Assembly (NCBI GenBank): GCA_937957685.1
Contig: CALGAO010000011.1
Coordinates: 1 to 36,051, forward strand
DNA: 36,051 nucleotides
DNA from: an uncultured Paenibacillaceae bacterium
GTDB taxonomy: Bacteria; Bacillota; Bacilli; Paenibacillales; DA-C8
Reading direction: 5' to 3'
The notes beneath the pieces are model-generated. The model saw only the letters and a program-made list of their open reading frames with translations. It made no database searches and had not been told where the DNA came from. Position 1 is the stretch's first letter. The number at the start of each line of letters is the position of its first letter. Below are positions 32,420 through 36,051 of this stretch, piece after piece. A program made the translations under genes and the position numbers.

Positions 32420-33364
32420 TCATACGTTCATCAGCACAAGCAAGATCGATACCATCGCCAGCAGGATGCCCGTTACATACAGCAGCGAGACGGTCTGAAC
32501 CTGCGTGAATCCGCGGTCGAGCAGCCTGTGATGCGTATGCAGCTTGTCAGCTCGATAGAGGGCACGGTGCGACAGCAGCCTGCGCGAGAACACGATCAGC
32601 GTATCGAGGATCGGCACGCCCACCGCCAGGAAAGGAACGAGGATGGAGATCACCGTCGCGCTCTTGAAAGCGCCATCCACCGCAAGCACGGCGATCGCGT
32701 AACCGAGGAACACGGAGCCGGCATCCCCCATGAAGATCTGGGCGGGGTAGAAATTGTAATTGAGGAAGGACAAGCAGGAGCCTGCGAGGATGGCGCCCAT
32801 CAGCGCCGACCCGTGTTGACCCTTGAGCACTGCCACGATAAACAGGGTGAGCGCGGAGACCATCACGATACCCGCGGCCAACCCGTCAACTCCGTCGATA
32901 AAATTCACCATATTCATCAATGCGAACGTCCAGATCATCGTCGCCAGCCAGGTCAGCCACTCCGGAAACAGGATCATCCCGCCAGCAAATGGATTGGACA
33001 CACCGCTGATCCCGATGCCAAACCACAGCGGAACAATGGATACCGCCGCATATACGATCAGCCTGGGCCAGACGGGGAATTCGCGGCCGCGGGACTTGTG
33101 CCAGTCGTCTGTCAGACCGATCGCCAAGAGCGCCGTTCCTCCGATGATGAGCGACCAGGAACGGGGCGAGAGGCCGTCGAACACCAGCATCGTCAGCATG
33201 ACGCTGCCGTAGATCGCGAGGCCGCCCATCAGGGGGATGGGCTCCACATGAATCTTCCTTTGCGACGGCTTGTCAACAAACCGCAGGTGCAAGGCGATCA
33301 CCCTGACGAGCGGTGTCAAACCGAATCCAATCAGAAATGCGGTGATCAAAGGCACGAGGTAAAT
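32420..33364 (-). CDS. MraY/WecA/TagO-family phosphoglycosyltransferase, possible ATT start
   Basis: A polytopic membrane enzyme that transfers a sugar phosphate (probably GlcNAc-1-P) to undecaprenyl phosphate, starting teichoic acid or another surface polymer. About ten hydrophobic segments are visible. Conserved cytoplasmic motifs are RKIHVEPIPLMGG, the catalytic DD in LTDDWH, NFIDGVDGLAAG, QIFMGDAGSVFLGY and the HHR motif in LHTHHRLLDRG. The first ATG/GTG/TTG is GTG 33355, but it lacks a ribosome binding site at proper distance. GAGGGG lies nine bases before an in-frame ATT at 33364, which gives an N-terminus (M-Y-L-V-P) like that of TagO. The 5' end is therefore uncertain by three codons. 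The substrate is not settled. Confidence 0.88.
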   Translation of the reverse strand: MYLVPLITAFLIGFGLTPLVRVIALHLRFVDKPSQRKIHVEPIPLMGGLAIYGSVMLTMLVFDGLSPRSWSLIIGGTALLAIGLTDDWHKSRGREFPVWPRLIVYAAVSIVPLWFGIGISGVSNPFAGGMILFPEWLTWLATMIWTFALMNMVNFIDGVDGLAAGIVMVSALTLFIVAVLKGQHGSALMGAILAGSCLSFLNYNFYPAQIFMGDAGSVFLGYAIAVLAVDGAFKSATVISILVPFLAVGVPILDTLIVFSRRLLSHRALYRADKLHTHHRLLDRGFTQVQTVSLLYVTGILLAMVSILLVLMNV

Positions 33365-33516
33365 GATGGCAATCCCCTCAGCTTCCCGACTATGATGGTA
33401 GGCGTATGTCTATGATGCCCCTTACGCCATCCAATCATGTGAGAAGATGAGAGCCGCCCGATTGGCATAAACCCCCAATAGACGACAACCGGAGGCCTCA
33501 GCCGCTTCCGATCTCC

Positions 33517-33685
33517 CTGTAAGAAGATATTTCCTGCTTACAGACGCTCCGCTCGCTTCCGGTCGCCTTCTGCTTGCTGACGCTCCACCCGCTACCCACC
33601 ACGCTGTAACACGTTTTTTTGCTTTCAGACGCTCCCCCTACATCCGTTCTACCCGTAAGACAATTCTATCTGCTTACAGACTTCC
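33517..33685. repeat. Four degenerate copies of a TGCTTACAGACGCTCC-like element
   Basis: Copies start at 33534 (CTGCTTACAGACGCTCC), 33570 (CTGCTTGCTGACGCTCC), 33619 (TTGCTTTCAGACGCTCC) and 33670 (CTGCTTACAGACTTCC), spaced 36, 49 and 51 bases apart. Two copies are preceded by GTAAG, giving GTAAG...CTTAC dyads. They fill the gap between two divergent genes. No coding potential was recognised; the repeat family is unknown to me. Confidence 0.6.
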
Positions 33686-33728
33686 GGGTCGGGACGCCAA
33701 CCCATTTACACTGACACCCGGTAAAATA

Positions 33729-33793
33729 TTGACGACAGAAAACCGATATATATGGTGGATGCTCGTACATCCGATGTATGTTTGTGTTATGAT
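33729..33793 (+). promoter_or_regulatory. Candidate promoters of the lytic transglycosylase gene
   Basis: Two options: TTGACG (33729-33734) with TATGGT after 16 bases, or an extended -10 TGT-TATGAT (-10 box 33788-33793, 5 of 6) closer to the gene. The sequence alone does not choose between them. Confidence 0.4.
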
Positions 33794-33832
33794 GGTTACA
33801 GCCGATTATCTTATGAGGAAAGAGTGTTGGAC

Positions 33833-34489
33833 ATGAATATCGACCCGCGCTTGATGAAGCAGTTGCTTCAGCTATCTGCGATCAAGCCATTGGATATCTA
33901 TGGCGACAGCAGCTCATCATCCAGCCAGACGGACTTCGCCCAGTTGCTGTCGGATCTGTTGCTGTTGACGTCCGACTCCGCATCAACCCAAGTTGCGTCT
34001 GCTGATCGTTCCACGGCCTCCGTTACCAATACCATTCATCCGTTTATGATGAACAATGGACTTTCCTTCAATGTCACAGGTGACATCTCCGCGATCGTCG
34101 AGGACGCTGCCGCTCGGCACCAGGTTGATCCTTCGCTCGTCATGGCGGTGATCCAGACAGAGTCGTCCTTTAATCCGACCGCTGTTTCGCCAGCCGGCGC
34201 GAAAGGACTCATGCAATTGATGGACGGCACTGCGGATGCCATGGGCGTGACCAATCCCTTCGATCCGGTTGAGAATGTGAATGGCGGCGTGCGCTATCTC
34301 GCTCATCTGCTGGATAAGTACAACGGCCAGTTGCAGACGGCGCTTGCTGCTTACAACGCGGGCCCGGGAAGATTAAGCAGTCTGGGTATCAGCAACGACA
34401 GCGAGCTCCGCGCCAAGTACGATCTCCTGCCGCAGGAAACCCGGCGTTACATCCACAAAGTCCTGGATGCATACGAAGCCTACAGGTAA
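33833..34489 (+). CDS. Lytic transglycosylase (SLT domain)
   Basis: A 218-aa protein predicted to cut the peptidoglycan MurNAc-GlcNAc bond. Residues ~88-185 are the Slt goose-lysozyme-like domain: VDPSLVMAVIQTESSFNP with the catalytic glutamate (E110), SPAGAKGLMQLM, and ALAAYNAGPGRL. The ~85-residue N-terminus is Ser/Thr-rich and has no signal peptide, as in the cytosol-to-wall CwlQ-type proteins of Bacillus; the export route is unclear. ATG 33833 is twelve bases after GAGGAA. A TTG at 33827 is better spaced and could be the true start (two residues longer). Confidence 0.9.
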   Translation: MNIDPRLMKQLLQLSAIKPLDIYGDSSSSSSQTDFAQLLSDLLLLTSDSASTQVASADRSTASVTNTIHPFMMNNGLSFNVTGDISAIVEDAAARHQVDPSLVMAVIQTESSFNPTAVSPAGAKGLMQLMDGTADAMGVTNPFDPVENVNGGVRYLAHLLDKYNGQLQTALAAYNAGPGRLSSLGISNDSELRAKYDLLPQETRRYIHKVLDAYEAYR

Positions 34490-34588
34490 TGACGCCCGGT
34501 CAGTCGAAGCCCTCCAGTGATCTGGTGCTCCGGCGGCCGCGTTTTTGCATGTTTGTCCATGCCTCGCGTGCGGACATCTGATTCAACT

Positions 34589-34876
34589 GTACGATTGTTC
34601 ACGCAAAAACCCCCGTCTTCCACCGTCTTCCGCCACCCTTTCCGTTTTTATACGATCTTTCATACAAAAAGAGCACTTTTTCGCTCCATCAGCATCATTT
34701 TGTACGATTTTTCATACAAATACGTCCATATTTCTACTATTATCCCTGTTTTTGTATGATTTTTCATACAAATACATTCACATTTCACCTATTATCCCTT
34801 TTTTTGTATGATTTTTCATACAAAATGAGCGAACTTCCAGTTGACCGGCACTCTTTTGTACGATTTTTCATACCCT
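34589..34876. repeat. Array of palindromic repeats with exact 52-bp period
   Basis: The unit is TTTGTAYGA-TTTT-TCATACAAA. Five copies lie at 34647-34668, 34699-34720, 34751-34772, 34803-34824 and 34855-34876; the GA core recurs at 34654, 34706, 34758, 34810 and 34862, exactly 52 apart. The third and fourth copies are perfect dyads. The first has three changes and the fifth is degraded on its right side. A weaker sixth copy (TGTACGATTGTTCACGC) precedes them at 34589. Spacers after copies 2 and 3 resemble each other (ending CTATTATCCCT); the others are unrelated. Since 52 is not a multiple of three, the array is not coding. Confidence 0.9.
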
Positions 34877-34897
34877 TCGAATCTGTGGTCCGCTCTC

Positions 34898-34926
34898 TTG
34901 CTCCCACGTATCAAATTATGTATAAT
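34898..34926 (+). promoter_or_regulatory. Strong sigma-A promoter downstream of the palindrome array
   Basis: TTGCTC (34898-34903), 17 bases and a perfect TATAAT (34921-34926). It begins 22 bases after the last palindrome and points to the terminator-like leader and the nuclease-like gene. Confidence 0.82.
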
Positions 34927-34958
34927 GAAGGTCAAGAAAATATCCTGTGGTGAAGAAC

Positions 34959-35002
34959 ACCCCGTTATCCCTCAGGCTTGAGGGGATGAACGGGGTTTCT
35001 TT
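34959..35002 (+). terminator. Terminator/attenuator hairpin in the leader of the nuclease-like gene
   Basis: ACCCCGTT and AACGGGGT close a second stem ATCCCTCA/TGAGGGGAT with one bulge, loop GGCT, followed by TTTCTTT. It ends only ~70 bases after the promoter start and 30 bases before the gene. Most transcripts should therefore stop here, unless an alternative fold or a protein allows read-through. Confidence 0.82.
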
Positions 35003-35031
35003 ATGTCTGTCGAATGAATGGAGGTCTTGCC

Positions 35032-35700
35032 ATGAGCTTTCAGATCGAACATGACCGGTGGATCCAAAGACATATGGACAAACGCAGGGGAGAACGCCTG
35101 GACGCTCTCAAGCGGGGGCATGGTTTTGGCAACCGTTTGTTTGTAGAGAAGGTGTGGTGGCCCCTGGTCGGACATCTGGATGATTTGCATCCGGAGTATG
35201 AAGTCCGAGATTGGAGAGGACGGTCGTATTTTGTTGATTTCGCATGGGTTGTGGGCAATCATACGATCTGTATCGAAATCATGGATTACGGTTCCCACGG
35301 AACGGATCGTTCAAAATATCGACTGGATCTGAATCGCATGCTGTACCTGCAGTCGCAGTCGCATGTTGTGATCGCCATTGCTTTGGACGAGTTGAAAGAT
35401 AACCCGGCATTTATCCTCGGCATGATGCGAAACATCCTGTCCCCATTTCTGCACATGCCCAAGGATCATCCGCCCAGATACTCCAGGATGGAACGGGAGA
35501 TCCTGCGGTACGCAGTGCGCAATCATCGCATCATCAGACCTTCCAAAGCTGCTTCGGAGCTGGAGCTGCACAAACAGACGGTGATCAAATACTGTCGCAG
35601 CCTTGCGAAGAAAGGCAAGCTCAGGCCTGTCCCAAGCCGGGACGGACGGATATACTGTTATGAATACATCGGTCCCGTGCAAAGCGCGGATCTGTTATGA
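35032..35700 (+). CDS. PD-(D/E)XK-like domain protein with C-terminal helix-turn-helix
   Basis: A 222-aa protein of a family seen in Paenibacillus and relatives, with no assigned function. Residues ~30-140 look like a Vsr/DUF559-type PD-(D/E)XK nuclease fold: KVWWPLVGHLDDLHPEYEVRDWRG, then FVDFAW (D69) and ICIEIMDYGSHG (E82, D85). Residues ~152-212 form a winged helix-turn-helix (IIRPSKAASELELHKQTVIKYCRSL). The catalytic lysine expected after the Glu is replaced by Met-Asp, so it may bind rather than cut DNA. ATG 35032 follows GGAGG. The gene stands alone behind a promoter, an attenuator hairpin and the palindrome array. Confidence 0.75.
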   Translation: MSFQIEHDRWIQRHMDKRRGERLDALKRGHGFGNRLFVEKVWWPLVGHLDDLHPEYEVRDWRGRSYFVDFAWVVGNHTICIEIMDYGSHGTDRSKYRLDLNRMLYLQSQSHVVIAIALDELKDNPAFILGMMRNILSPFLHMPKDHPPRYSRMEREILRYAVRNHRIIRPSKAASELELHKQTVIKYCRSLAKKGKLRPVPSRDGRIYCYEYIGPVQSADLL

Positions 35701-35715
35701 ACCAGGTGAATCGAG

Positions 35716-35765
35716 AATAAAAAAACACACCCTCAGCGTCTTAAAAGAATCGATGAAGGTGTGTT
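35716..35765 (-). terminator. Terminator of the tRNA-Tyr/tRNA-Leu unit
   Basis: On the minus strand AACACACC, a 26-base loop with a TCA/TGA extension, GGTGTGTT and then TTTTTTTATT. It lies 14 bases beyond tRNA-Leu. It may also stop the convergent nuclease-like gene. Confidence 0.8.
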
Positions 35766-35779
35766 CGATAACTTATGTA

Positions 35780-35866
35780 TGGTGCGATCGAGAGGACTCG
35801 AACCTCCACGGTTGTTACACCACTAGAACCTGAATCTAGCGCGTCTGCCAATTCCGCCACGATCGC
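35780..35866 (-). tRNA. tRNA-Leu (anticodon CAG), CCA encoded
   Basis: Acceptor stem GCGATCG/CGATCGC, anticodon arm CTAGA-ttCAGgt-TCTAG, the long variable arm of class II tRNAs, T-loop GTTCGAG, discriminator A and an encoded CCA. Confidence 0.95.
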
Positions 35867-35977
35867 ATGTTGTGATTTGATTTTTTGTGATTTGTTTTAC
35901 CGACAAAAACGATATTACCACGTCGGAAACCTGAAGTCAACTTGTAATATTTGGCTTGAAGCATTGGGCTTATGAAA

Positions 35978-36051
35978 TGGTGGAGGCTGATGGATTCGAA
36001 CCACCGAACCCGTAAGGGAACAGATTTACAGTCTGCTGCGTTTGGCCACTT
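35978..36051 (-). tRNA. tRNA-Tyr (anticodon GTA), 5' end cut by the window
   Basis: The 3' part is complete: an encoded CCA end, T-loop GTTCGAA, a long variable arm, anticodon arm CAGA-ctGTAaa-TCTG and part of the D-arm (AAGTGGCCAAACG). The acceptor 5' strand lies beyond base 36051. Confidence 0.93.

Noticed and set aside
34517..34811. Small Phe/Tyr-rich proteins over the palindrome array
   Set aside because: The 52-base period shifts the frame at every unit and no start has a ribosome binding site; the apparent peptide repeats come from the DNA repeat.
34647..34876. CRISPR array (repeats of ~22 bp with ~30-bp spacers)
   Set aside because: Two of the spacers are similar to each other, the terminal repeats are degraded, only five units exist, and no cas gene is present. 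Tandem 52-bp units with operator-like dyads fit better.

Overview
The window looks like a chromosomal backbone segment of a Paenibacillus-type member of the Bacillota (Paenibacillaceae). The gene order matches the Bacillus subtilis cggR-gapA / clpP / crh-whiA-yvcK-rapZ / trxB-yvcD / his / hprK neighbourhood. The DNA is visibly GC-rich, with sigma-A promoters and strong purine-rich ribosome binding sites. Genus is an inference from content; no rRNA or marker gene settles it. Almost every protein gene lies on the minus strand. The plus-strand exceptions are an AraC-type regulator, tRNA-Arg, clpP, a lytic transglycosylase and a nuclease-like/HTH protein.

Layout by coordinate: 242-1066 AraC regulator, convergent with the glycolytic operon (cggR-gap-pgk-tpiA-gpmI-eno, read from 8416 down to 1138). 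A CggR operator and promoter lie at 8469-8572, and long stem-loops separate gap/pgk and pgk/tpiA. Next come tRNA-Arg(CCG) and clpP with its own promoter overlapping a three-heptad CtsR site. Then follow crh (with an unusual His15), whiA, yvcK, rapZ, glk and trxB, a TPR/HTH protein (YvcD-like), a divergent PRPP synthase and hisJ. The histidine operon hisZ-G-D-B-H-A-F-IE follows, headed by a perfect 18-bp inverted repeat that overlaps its promoter. Upstream of it are an acyltransferase, ppaX, lgt and hprK, then an MsmX/UgpC sugar-ABC ATPase with a PucR/CdaR-type regulator, and a MraY/TagO-family phosphoglycosyltransferase. The right end holds the lytic transglycosylase, a 52-bp-period palindrome array, a promoter-terminator leader, the nuclease-like/HTH gene, and tRNA-Leu(CAG) and tRNA-Tyr(GTA) on the minus strand.

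Functionally, most of the window links sugar catabolism to its control. CggR senses glycolytic intermediates; HprK phosphorylates HPr/Crh; glucokinase and MsmX feed glycolysis; YvcK and RapZ balance carbon flow and the cell envelope. The PRPP synthase and the complete his operon form a second block.

The least explained part is 34589-35700. Five palindromes at an exact 52-bp period (about five helical turns) sit just upstream of a strong promoter, an immediate terminator hairpin, and a gene combining a PD-(D/E)XK-like domain with a helix-turn-helix. This is the best candidate here for an undescribed regulatory system.
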